Positions 26,120 to 34,386 of a stretch of 64,000 nucleotides of DNA are shown piece by piece. Origin of the DNA: Planctomycetota bacterium. GTDB taxonomy: Bacteria > Planctomycetota > UBA1135 > GCA-002748355. Both the position numbers and the translations under genes were made by a program. The notes beneath the pieces are model-generated. The model was given only the letters and a program-made list of their open reading frames with translations, was not told the DNA's origin and ran no database searches. Numbering within the stretch: the first letter of the stretch is position 1; the number at the start of each line of letters is the position of its first letter. The stretch is from NCBI GenBank assembly GCA_002748355.1, contig PDSF01000029.1:1-64000 (forward strand). The letters are read 5' to 3'.

Positions 26120-26148
26120 GGCCCTGGGCCCTGCAGGGCCCCAGGGCC
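26120..26148 (-). terminator. GC-only hairpin inside the operon
   Basis: A GGCCCTGGGCCC arm (26120-26131) pairs with 26136-26148 around TGCA, with one bulged base. It sits in the only sizeable gap (109 bp) of the ten-gene operon, between the DUF4175-like gene and the coiled-coil gene. It could be a partial terminator, attenuator or mRNA-stabilising hairpin that sets different expression upstream and downstream. Confidence 0.5.
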
Positions 26149-26156
26149 TGGGCCCG

Positions 26157-28436
26157 TTAGTTCTTTTTGCGTGCCTTAGGACTCTGCTCAGGCCCGTCCT
26201 TCTTCTTTGTTTCCTCTTCAGGATCCAAATCGAAGTCACTCAGATCCTCATCAAGACGTTTCTTAGCCTCGCCCATGACTTTCTCCTGGATCTCGATCAA
26301 GTCGCGAACCTGGTTGAGCAAGGTCGTGAAGGTCTCAAGCTCGGTCATGGCCCTTAGGACTCGATCGATCATGCGAAGGATCTCGCCATATTGATGCGAG
26401 GCCTCCTCACGCATATCCGCATCGGCGCTTCGCGTGTAGGCGCCCAGGAGATTTGCCAGAGCCGGCATCGCCGAAACTCCCAGCCCCCCAAGCGGATCGA
26501 CGATCTGCGTGGTTCGCCGCAAGACGATGCCCTCTTCGCTGAGGCGGTTGTTCCGCATCTCGTCCAAGATCAACTGGTACTTCTTGGCAACACTCAAGAC
26601 CTGCCGTGCCAGATGCCGCTGATGACGCCCCAGCTGGCGGTACTTGCGGCGGATCTGCGTGCCAAGATCTCCTGTGGTCTTGGGTGAAGCCAGATCGCCG
26701 AAGTCAGCAGAATCGCGACGGTGCTTATCCCTGAGCAGCTCGAGTTCACGGCGCTGCTGGCCTTGCCGCCGGAGAAGGTCGTGCAGAAGCTCCTGTGGCG
26801 TGACCACTCGAAAGGTCTGCCGGTCGCCGTAGCTGGCACGCGGCCCCTCGCCGTCTGGATTGGGATACTCATCACAGGCGCGATGGCGCAGGAAGACGAG
26901 GAGCCCCGGGCGAATGCGATTGCCCGGGTCGTCCAATCGCTCGGTGTTTTTCAGCAGCGGTAAGAGGTCAAAGACGAGGCGGCCTTCGAAGAGCCTCACC
27001 CCAGCCTCGAAGCCGTCCAAACCCTCGGACTTGCCGAGATGGAAAACCTTCCCTGGGTCCTTACCCTCACCAAAATCGGCACGCTCGCCCAAACCCCATA
27101 AGGTTTCGATGGACCGAACGCCAAAGTCATCGCGCACGCGCAGATCCACCGGCAACCGCGCCATCGGGGTAATCATCGAGCCGATCCCCTGACGCTTGAC
27201 GTCGACCCGCGGAGCCTTGTCGGGCACGACACGCAGAAAGACCTTGCGCCCCTCGCCCTGCGCCATGCCCTGCTCATCCCTGAGAAAGATCTCCAGTACG
27301 CCGGAGGACTCAGGGAGGAAGCTCCCTCGCACCGTGCGTTGGTCCTGGTCGATCCGTGCGGCCTCGACCTTCTCCCTGTCCACGGCAAAGGCCGCCTCAT
27401 GCACGGGCTTGGAGCTGCGAGCGACAAGATCCAAACGCGAGCCCTCGGGCACCAATAACTCACTTGCCCCCGGCCCGACGATCAGCGGATCCCGCTTCAT
27501 ATAGCTCGGATAATGCAGGGATAGCTGCATCTCCTCGAGCAGGGGACGGTCCACCAGCCGCACTTCGATCTCAGCGGACAGCCCGTCACCGCCTTCGGCA
27601 TGGAAGCTCAGCGGATCAAGCAGGCCCGGAAAGGTAAAGCTAAAGGTGCTCTCGCCGGTGTTTTGCTTCATCGACTCCGTCGTGCGCCCGCCTCGCTCGC
27701 GCGAATAGACGATGCTCACACGGTCAGGAATCACCCCGGAGGCATCCACTTCGACCGTAAACTCGTCGCCTCGCGGAACCAGTAGATAGCCCTTTTCCGC
27801 GCCCAAGACCTGCAGCTGAGTCGCCCGCGGCCAATCAACATCGGAAGCCAGCAGCAGCGAGCGTTGCGCCCAGATACCCGAGCCCTTGGGGAAGCTGGCA
27901 ATCACCCCCATAAAAAGGAAGAGGCAGATCAAAAAGACCCAGCCCTGAGTACGCACGCGTTCGCGTTTGATTGCGCTGCGCAGGTCAACACTTGCGAGCG
28001 TCTGCGGCACCTCGGCCACCAGACGCCGCATCAAGGCGGGGCTAGAGTCGCGATACGCCCCGCGCTCAAGGGCAGCCCCAAACTGCAAGGCACTGATCAA
28101 GCGCTGCGCCAAGTCGCGATCCGAACGCTCGACAGCAAGCACCAGCTCGCGGTCGTCAAGCTCGGTCGAGAGCGGCCGGAACATTCGCTTATTGAGCTGG
28201 TAGAGGATCCACCCCAGCCACGCAAAGAGCAGAACCCCACGAGTAAGGGGGTCGAGGCGGAATAAGCGGTCGAGGGCGAAGGAGCCAAGGGCAAAGACAC
28301 TGAAGGACAGCGCCAGAACCCCGAAGCCTTCGATCAAAATGCCGCTGCGGGCCCGGCTACGCAGCTGCCGCATCGCTCTTTGGATACGGCGAGCTTGGAC
28401 CTGGGTCTCGGAAGCTTGAAGGCTGGTATCGGTCAT
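26157..28436 (-). CDS. DUF4175-like membrane protein, 759 aa
   Basis: Three hydrophobic segments lie near the N-terminus: about 33-55, 66-80 and 165-180. The third follows a large cytoplasmic-looking loop (RELVLAVERSDRDLAQRLIS). Residues 185-520 are a large exported beta-rich region with an immunoglobulin-like strand pattern (LQLSLHYPSYMKRDPLIV). The remainder is helical and coiled-coil and ends in a very charged tail. The organisation (two spans, loop, third span, beta domain, coiled coil) is that of DUF4175-type proteins found beside BatA/VWA genes in Planctomycetota and some other phyla. It follows the VWA gene by 13 bp. Function unknown. Confidence 0.75.
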   Translation of the reverse strand: MTDTSLQASETQVQARRIQRAMRQLRSRARSGILIEGFGVLALSFSVFALGSFALDRLFRLDPLTRGVLLFAWLGWILYQLNKRMFRPLSTELDDRELVLAVERSDRDLAQRLISALQFGAALERGAYRDSSPALMRRLVAEVPQTLASVDLRSAIKRERVRTQGWVFLICLFLFMGVIASFPKGSGIWAQRSLLLASDVDWPRATQLQVLGAEKGYLLVPRGDEFTVEVDASGVIPDRVSIVYSRERGGRTTESMKQNTGESTFSFTFPGLLDPLSFHAEGGDGLSAEIEVRLVDRPLLEEMQLSLHYPSYMKRDPLIVGPGASELLVPEGSRLDLVARSSKPVHEAAFAVDREKVEAARIDQDQRTVRGSFLPESSGVLEIFLRDEQGMAQGEGRKVFLRVVPDKAPRVDVKRQGIGSMITPMARLPVDLRVRDDFGVRSIETLWGLGERADFGEGKDPGKVFHLGKSEGLDGFEAGVRLFEGRLVFDLLPLLKNTERLDDPGNRIRPGLLVFLRHRACDEYPNPDGEGPRASYGDRQTFRVVTPQELLHDLLRRQGQQRRELELLRDKHRRDSADFGDLASPKTTGDLGTQIRRKYRQLGRHQRHLARQVLSVAKKYQLILDEMRNNRLSEEGIVLRRTTQIVDPLGGLGVSAMPALANLLGAYTRSADADMREEASHQYGEILRMIDRVLRAMTELETFTTLLNQVRDLIEIQEKVMGEAKKRLDEDLSDFDLDPEEETKKKDGPEQSPKARKKN

Positions 28437-28449
28437 CGTCTAGCTCGGC

Positions 28450-30951
28450 TCACAAGAGATCCCAGCGCTTGCGGAGTACCCACTCGACGCTCAGAAAAAG
28501 GAGGAGGAGGCCTAAGGTCACCCACTTGTCCCACAGCGGATAAGGACGCAGGAAGGTCTCGGTTGTCGAACGCGAGGGCACCTTCCCCGCCTGCTCAAGC
28601 AATTGGTCTGGCAGCAAAGCCTTGCTGCCGAGAGCAGCGGCCAATCGCTGCAACTCGGCAAGCGCCATCGGACCACGATTCTCGAGTTCGCTGCGTTCGA
28701 CCAGGAAGGCGGCTTGGGCCGCGGCCTTGGTGTCTCCCTTCACTGCGCCACGAATGCTGACATGCCAGCGACCCAGCTCACCTGGGCGGAAAATCTTGAA
28801 AAAGCGCCCAGTCTCCCGGCCCTGCGGCTCAAGGAGCAGCTGATGCCGCTTGCCGCTCGGCGCTTCGAGCTGAACCGCCACTTCGTCGGCCACCAAGGGC
28901 TCCAACCGCTCGTTACGAGCCCGCAGATAGAGTTCGAGTTCCTTGCCGAGACTGAGCTTTTCCACCGAGAGCCCGAGCTGGTATCGAGAGTTTCCTCCCG
29001 CAAGCCGCCCTTCGTAAAGAAAGCGCAGCCCTTTTACCCAGAAGCGGTTGTACGCCTCCTCGGCGACGGCACGCCAGCGATAAAGCTCGTCGGTCCCCGA
29101 CCATAAAACCCGGCCGGCGCCCACGTATTGCATCGCCAGCAACGGCCGCGGCCCGGAAGCCATACGCAGATTCTCGTCGGGGTGTTCGATCAGGATCTGC
29201 GCTGCCGGCTTGGCACGCGCGACTGGGAAAGACCAGTGGAAGCCCGGCAGCTTCTCCCAGAGCGTCGCGTTGAGGGTCTCGTCTTCGAGGATGCGGCAGA
29301 TGCGGTGCCCACGACCGCTCTTACTCAAGCGATACGCCTGCTGTGATTTGAAGTAGCGGCTAAAGCCCAACTCGCGGTGTGGATCACTGAAGTCAGGAAC
29401 AATCGGCATGAGATCGACCAGGGCCTTCAAAGGCGCCCCAGGCTCGGCCGCACGCGCCGAGCTTTTCTCGCCCATGACCCACCAGAGCCCCATACCGCGC
29501 TCAAGCACTCCCTTGGCCAGCTCCTCGATGAACTCCCGGGGGACGAGGATCGTGTCGGGCCGATGCAAGACGTCCATCAGAATGACGACATCGAACTCAT
29601 CAACCTTCTCCGCGGACTTCGGCAAAGCCTTAATCGGCGTGTTGCCATCCTGCGGAAAGTCGATATCCGCCGAGAGCAGCCAGCAGGCCAGGTCCATAGT
29701 GCGGTCGCGCATCAACTGGGTGCGCAGGGTGCGATACTCGTGGCTCGGCCCGCCCGCGACCAAAAGCACGCGCAAGGACTCACCAAGCACCTCCACCTGA
29801 CGCAGCACCCTATGCCGCTCTTCATCAAAGTCCTCGCCCTCGGGCGGTGTCAAACTCACCCGTAAGGTGAACTGGCCTTCTTTCTTCAGCTCGACAGGAG
29901 GAAACTCCACCGTCGTCAGGGACTCTTCGCCACCAAGCTCAACCCCCTTGGTCGCCAGCTCACGGAGGACCTGACCGTCCTTGTCCAGCAGCTCAAGCTT
30001 GGCCTCGATGGACTGCGCGTCGTAGCCCTGGGCCTGAAGCACGGCAGCGACCTTGAGCGGATCGCCCTTGAACACTCGCTCGGCCGCAGTCAGATCGCGG
30101 ATGCTGACCGACCAAGTTTCGGCAGGGTCGCCAATCGGCACGACGAGCAAGCTCTCGACCTTGCGTGCTTCGAGGTATTTGCCGACCTCCTCCAGCGAAC
30201 CACCAGCGTTGCGTCGACCATCGGTCAAGAGCACGACACTGGCAATGCGCGCGTCGCGGCTAGCCTCAAGCGCCTGGCGCACGGCAGCCGTGAGATTGCT
30301 ACTGCCTTCGTCCGCGATGAACTTCTCCAATAAGAACTCGGGCGCGGGCGGGAGCACATTCCTGGCCCGCTCGGGCTTTGCCTCGCTGTCCTCTTCCGCG
30401 GGCAAGGCCGCGACGGGCGTCTTTTCGGGTGCCGGGCGAATCGCCGACCCAAAGAGATAGGCCCGCACACGGTTCTTGGAAGCCAGAGCCTCAACCAGCC
30501 CCGGCTGCGCCAGCAGCTTCTTCGCCAGCTCCATGCGCGCGGTTTCGCCCAGGTTCTCGACACCGATGCGCTTCCAGGCCTCGGCGTAGGCCTCGCTCCG
30601 CCGATAGGAGTCACAATGCCCCATCGATTGGGAAGCATCGACCAGGAGTATGACTTCGCCGGGCCGCACGACGCGGCTGACTTTGACCAGGCTCGGCTCC
30701 AGCAGGACGAAGGCCACGAGCAACAACGCAATCACCCGCAGAACCAGCAGGGTACTGCGCCGGCCCCAGCTCAGGCGCTTGGCATCGCGTCGATAGATCA
30801 GGTACGTAAAGCCAAGAATCGCCGCGAGCCCGATCAAGGCAAACAAGCCCATGCGGCCTTGCGGCAGCGACAAGAACTCGAAGCGCAGATCGTCCCCGGG
30901 AGGAAGCTCTTGAGCACTCAGGCCGGCCAACCAGGACAAAAATTCGTTCAT
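28450..30951 (-). CDS. VWA-domain membrane protein with glutamine amidotransferase-like domain, 833 aa
   Basis: Two transmembrane helices (about 35-53 and 67-84) precede a VWA domain whose MIDAS motif is intact: D105, S107 and S109 in LLVDASQSMG, with TDGRRNAGG later. Beta-sandwich segments follow (VSIRDLTAAERVFKGDPLKV). After that comes a class I glutamine-amidotransferase-like fold (LRVLLVAGGPSHEYRTLRTQ, FDVVILMDVLHRPDTI) without a clear catalytic cysteine. A last helix near the C-terminus (WVTLGLLLLFLSVEWVL) anchors the protein again. I use the ATG at 30951. It sits 16 bp behind the BatA-like gene. VWA proteins of this kind usually bind partners through Mg2+ and work with MoxR ATPases; none is encoded here. 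Confidence 0.8.
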   Translation of the reverse strand: MNEFLSWLAGLSAQELPPGDDLRFEFLSLPQGRMGLFALIGLAAILGFTYLIYRRDAKRLSWGRRSTLLVLRVIALLLVAFVLLEPSLVKVSRVVRPGEVILLVDASQSMGHCDSYRRSEAYAEAWKRIGVENLGETARMELAKKLLAQPGLVEALASKNRVRAYLFGSAIRPAPEKTPVAALPAEEDSEAKPERARNVLPPAPEFLLEKFIADEGSSNLTAAVRQALEASRDARIASVVLLTDGRRNAGGSLEEVGKYLEARKVESLLVVPIGDPAETWSVSIRDLTAAERVFKGDPLKVAAVLQAQGYDAQSIEAKLELLDKDGQVLRELATKGVELGGEESLTTVEFPPVELKKEGQFTLRVSLTPPEGEDFDEERHRVLRQVEVLGESLRVLLVAGGPSHEYRTLRTQLMRDRTMDLACWLLSADIDFPQDGNTPIKALPKSAEKVDEFDVVILMDVLHRPDTILVPREFIEELAKGVLERGMGLWWVMGEKSSARAAEPGAPLKALVDLMPIVPDFSDPHRELGFSRYFKSQQAYRLSKSGRGHRICRILEDETLNATLWEKLPGFHWSFPVARAKPAAQILIEHPDENLRMASGPRPLLAMQYVGAGRVLWSGTDELYRWRAVAEEAYNRFWVKGLRFLYEGRLAGGNSRYQLGLSVEKLSLGKELELYLRARNERLEPLVADEVAVQLEAPSGKRHQLLLEPQGRETGRFFKIFRPGELGRWHVSIRGAVKGDTKAAAQAAFLVERSELENRGPMALAELQRLAAALGSKALLPDQLLEQAGKVPSRSTTETFLRPYPLWDKWVTLGLLLLFLSVEWVLRKRWDLL

Positions 30952-30967
30952 CGTTCGCAGCGCCGCA

Positions 30968-33229
30968 TCAGTGGTGGCCGAAACGCCAAGCAAGCAGCGT
31001 CTCCAGCAGGAGGAAGCCCATCAATATGAAGCCGAGATAGCGCCAGATCTCCCCTTCCTCATCGAGGAAGGAGGCCGCGCCGAGCGCATCGGCATCGAGC
31101 CAAACGAGCTTCTCGCTGAGTTCTTGCGGCAGGCCCGCTCGAAAAGCCTGCTCACTCAAGACCCCAGGAACGCCTTCGTTCTCCCAGGGCGAAACGCTGA
31201 AAAAGAGGCTCTCCTCTCCTCCATCAATCTTGCGAAGCAGCAAGCGATAACCGCCATCGGCCGGCCAGCTTTGCCCCGGCTCCGGCGCGGCCTCGATCAG
31301 TAACATCTGGCTTTGCTCGTCAGCCGCCCGAGCAAGGAAGCCTCGCTCGGGGATACGATCGTCGCCCTCAGCCGCCGGCATGAGCCGCACATCGCGGGCA
31401 TATTCCACCGGTGAGATCTCGTGCCGTAGCACGCCACGGGCTCCAAGCTGGAAGGGCGCCAGTGCTTCGCGCCGCATGACGTATTCCGCCGCACGCAGCA
31501 TCACAATCGGATACGAAGGATTGGCCTGCCAGCTGTGCCAAGCCGCGTCTGCAGTCGTCGTGAACAGCAGCACCTTGCCGGCACCATACTCGCGCTCAAG
31601 CAAGAGCGGAGGGCCACGTTCGTCATCGACCCGGAGAATGGCCGAGCACCCGTCTGGTAGTTGCCCGCCCAAGCCTTCGGCTTGAGCGACTCGGTGATAA
31701 CGCCCAACACCGACGATGCGGGCCAAGGATTCGATAAGCTCTGCGGCTTCGACGAAGATCGGGTGCTCCTTCTTTGCCAGATGGATCACCTCTTTGCTCT
31801 GCTCGATATCGCCATCGACCTCGGCAAGTGGCGCCGGAAGCAGCCCTTTACCCTGCTTCCAAAAGCGCTCGTTCCACAGCCCGGTTTCCACCTGGCCGCC
31901 AGTGAAGAAGACCAAGCCACCACCGGCCCGCACGTAGTTCTCGAGCAGGGTGACGTCCTCATCCTGCATCGCGGTGATATTCGCCAGTATCACCAGGTCG
32001 AACTTCTCAAAATCAAGCTCTTCCAGCTCCTGCGAGTCGACGCGGGTCAGCAAGAAGCCAGAGCGAAGCTCGTCGGAGGGATCGAAAGCCGCTGCGAGGT
32101 AGAAGGTCTCGGCCAGCTCCGGCCTCTCACCCGGCTCGCCGTCGACAAGCAGCACACTGGCGTTCTCCGCCACCGAGAAGGCGAGTGTGCGCTGATTATC
32201 CAAAGGCAGGCGATCTTTGGGCAGGAAGGCACGCACATAGTGACTACCAGCGCTCTTGAAACGAGCGCGAAAGAGCTCGGTCTTGCGCTCTCCAGCTGCA
32301 AGGGAAGCGATCTTGCGAAAAACGCGCGCGCCGCCATCCACCTCGAAGCCGAGTTCGAACTCTGCCGAGTTACTGGTGCCGAGGTTCTCGACCGTGACCA
32401 GGAAGCTCGTGCCCTGCCCCCGAATGCTACGGGCCTCTCGACGTTCGATGGAGCGCAGCGACAAGTTACTCGACTCCTCACGGCCAACAGGCAAGACCTG
32501 GATCCGCAGCTTATCGGTCGGAAACTGCCGCCACTGCTTGATGATCTCTTCCTTGAGCTCACCGTCACCGCCGAGAAGGTCGACCTTGCGCAAATCTGAG
32601 ATGAGATAGATCTGGAGACGCTCAGCCTGATCCTCAAAGGGCCGAATCGCCTTGTGTGCTCGGTCCAAGATTTGCCCGAGGCGCAGACGGTCCGGCGTCG
32701 GCCGCAGAGCAGTGAGGAAATCGCCAAACTGCGCGCGAAGCTGCCCAGTAATGGGGCGCCCCAAGAAACTCGGCTCATCTCGCGACGCGAGAATCGTCGT
32801 GAACAAATCACCGTTACGAGTCTGCGTCAGCGCCTCGACGATTTGCCGTGCACGCTGCTTCAGCCTGTCCATGGCCGTCCCCACACCGGTGATCGCGCCC
32901 ATGCTCCCCGAATCGTCGAGGATCAACACGTGGTGGGCCGTGCGCTTGGTCAGCCCGAACACGTCATCCGAGGATGCTCTCGGGCGCGAGAGCAGGAAGG
33001 CAGCAAGCGCAACGAGCAGCATGCGCAACAGGAGCAGAAGGAGCTGCTCGAAGCGGGCACGGCGACGGTTCTTCTTGAAGGCCCGCAGCAAGAACTCCAT
33101 CGCCGCCCAACGCACGCGCCGAAAGCGACGCCGGTTAAGGATGTGGATAATCAGCGGGATCGCTGCCAGGGCCGAGCCCCAAAGCAGCAAAGGGTTCAAA
33201 AAGGAAATCGCAAGCAGGGAGAGGAACAA
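30968..33229 (-). CDS. batA: BatA-like membrane protein with VWA domain, 753 aa
   Basis: The N-terminal BatA domain is clear: FLNPLLLWGSALAAIPLIIH, NRRRFRRVRWAAMEFLLRAF, then a second hydrophobic helix (QLLLLLLRMLLVALAAFLLS) and the RP motif. The VWA domain follows with D105, S107 and S109 in LILDDSGSMG. A glutamine-amidotransferase-like region (ASVLLVDGEPGERPELAETF, FDLVILANITAM, GGGLVFFTGGQ) and a C-terminal helix (YLGFILMGFLLLETLLAW) complete it. This domain order matches TIGR02226-type planctomycete proteins. The start is a TTG at 33229. It lies between the toroid gene and the second VWA gene with gaps of 14-16 bp. Confidence 0.82.
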   Translation of the reverse strand: MFLSLLAISFLNPLLLWGSALAAIPLIIHILNRRRFRRVRWAAMEFLLRAFKKNRRRARFEQLLLLLLRMLLVALAAFLLSRPRASSDDVFGLTKRTAHHVLILDDSGSMGAITGVGTAMDRLKQRARQIVEALTQTRNGDLFTTILASRDEPSFLGRPITGQLRAQFGDFLTALRPTPDRLRLGQILDRAHKAIRPFEDQAERLQIYLISDLRKVDLLGGDGELKEEIIKQWRQFPTDKLRIQVLPVGREESSNLSLRSIERREARSIRGQGTSFLVTVENLGTSNSAEFELGFEVDGGARVFRKIASLAAGERKTELFRARFKSAGSHYVRAFLPKDRLPLDNQRTLAFSVAENASVLLVDGEPGERPELAETFYLAAAFDPSDELRSGFLLTRVDSQELEELDFEKFDLVILANITAMQDEDVTLLENYVRAGGGLVFFTGGQVETGLWNERFWKQGKGLLPAPLAEVDGDIEQSKEVIHLAKKEHPIFVEAAELIESLARIVGVGRYHRVAQAEGLGGQLPDGCSAILRVDDERGPPLLLEREYGAGKVLLFTTTADAAWHSWQANPSYPIVMLRAAEYVMRREALAPFQLGARGVLRHEISPVEYARDVRLMPAAEGDDRIPERGFLARAADEQSQMLLIEAAPEPGQSWPADGGYRLLLRKIDGGEESLFFSVSPWENEGVPGVLSEQAFRAGLPQELSEKLVWLDADALGAASFLDEEGEIWRYLGFILMGFLLLETLLAWRFGHH

Positions 33230-33243
33230 GGCTGACCCCTATC

Positions 33244-34386
33244 TCAACGCTGGTAGATCGGCAGATGGCTGTAGGGCAGCTGCAGGATGGTCAGGGCGAC
33301 CGCGGTACCGTAGGTCGCACCTACGCCATCGCCTTGCCACGAGCCATCGGCACGCTGTTGGCGTTTCAGCCACTTCGCCATTTTCGCGTAGTAATCGAAC
33401 CATTCCTTGCCGCCCCGCTGGAACAGCGCCTGCGACAAATAGAGGTGGGCGTAATATTGATGACCGCCACCGCCGCCGGAGACCGGGAGAGTCCGGAGAG
33501 CGAATTTGAGCGCCTTCTCGGCGATGGGGTGGTCATACTTCCCCGCGTTGTAGAGCACAGCGCAAGCAGCAGCAGTAATCGCCGGCCGACCGTCACCGCT
33601 GCCGCGCGCGGTGTAGCGAATACCTCCATCGGGGTTGGCTGAATCGACCACGTATTTGACCGCCTTGTTGAGCACCTTGACCGGAATCGCAATACCAGCG
33701 TTTCGGCAAGCTCGCAGCGCCTGCACCTGAGTAACCGTCACGGCGCCCTCGTCGCCAGAGTCGTCAGGGGTATAGAGCCAACCGCCATAACCTGACTGCG
33801 ACCGAGCCGTCAGCTTGACCGCATGGACAAGGGTCGCGTGAAGCTTGCGCTGCCGCTTGATGTCCTCCTCCATGCCGTAGATTTCAGCAAGGTACATGGT
33901 CGCATAGCCGTGGCCAAACATCGGCCGCTGCTCTTCTTGCATGGCGGTAATCAGGCCGTTTGACATCCGCATTCGCAGCAAATAATCCACCGACCAGCGG
34001 ATATTGGAGGCGTAAGGGCCGCGGGTCGCGGTCGAACCGCTCATCGCCATCGCGATACCCGCAAGCGAGGTCATGGCGACGGGGTAGCCTCCACCACCGC
34101 CTTGGCTTCGCCACGAGCCGTCCCGGTTTTGGCTGCGAGCGAGAAAGCGCAAGCCATTGTTGATCATGCCCTCGATCTCGGCCGTGACGCCCTTGGGGCG
34201 CAACTTGCCAGCGCTTAAGTCAAGCGCATCGAGGGCATGGCTATCGTCTTTGGGTTTAGGCGGCGCCGGGCTCTTGGCCGAATGGCCCTGCGACGCAGCC
34301 TTTGGAGCCGGGGCAGTGTTTTGCCCGAGGAGGGGAGCCGTGAATAGCGCCAGCACACCCAGGCTAAGAATATCCACTCGTCTCAT
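33244..34386 (-). CDS. Secreted alpha/alpha-toroid protein (prenyltransferase/squalene-cyclase-like repeats), 380 aa
   Basis: A signal peptide (ending near LLGQ) and a proline-rich linker are followed by a terpenoid-cyclase-type toroid with QW-like repeats. SQNRDGSWRSQGGGGGYPVA, KLTARSQSGYGGWLYTP, SANPDGGIRYTARGSGDGRP and KRQQRADGSWQGDGVGATYG are the repeat cores. The catalytic DxDD of squalene-hopene cyclases and the DxDDTA motif are absent, so it is probably a binding or structural toroid, not a cyclase. The ATG overlaps the stop of the PQQ-propeller gene. Homologous toroid proteins recur next to BatA/VWA genes in planctomycetes; their role is unknown. Confidence 0.78.
   Translation of the reverse strand: MRRVDILSLGVLALFTAPLLGQNTAPAPKAASQGHSAKSPAPPKPKDDSHALDALDLSAGKLRPKGVTAEIEGMINNGLRFLARSQNRDGSWRSQGGGGGYPVAMTSLAGIAMAMSGSTATRGPYASNIRWSVDYLLRMRMSNGLITAMQEEQRPMFGHGYATMYLAEIYGMEEDIKRQRKLHATLVHAVKLTARSQSGYGGWLYTPDDSGDEGAVTVTQVQALRACRNAGIAIPVKVLNKAVKYVVDSANPDGGIRYTARGSGDGRPAITAAACAVLYNAGKYDHPIAEKALKFALRTLPVSGGGGGHQYYAHLYLSQALFQRGGKEWFDYYAKMAKWLKRQQRADGSWQGDGVGATYGTAVALTILQLPYSHLPIYQR

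Noticed and set aside
31661..32599. 312-aa plus-strand ORF inside the BatA-like gene
   Set aside because: Antisense shadow; the minus strand encodes VWA and BatA motifs.
33244..34386. Squalene-hopene or other terpene cyclase
   Set aside because: QW-like repeats are present but no DxDD or related acid motif, and the protein is exported.
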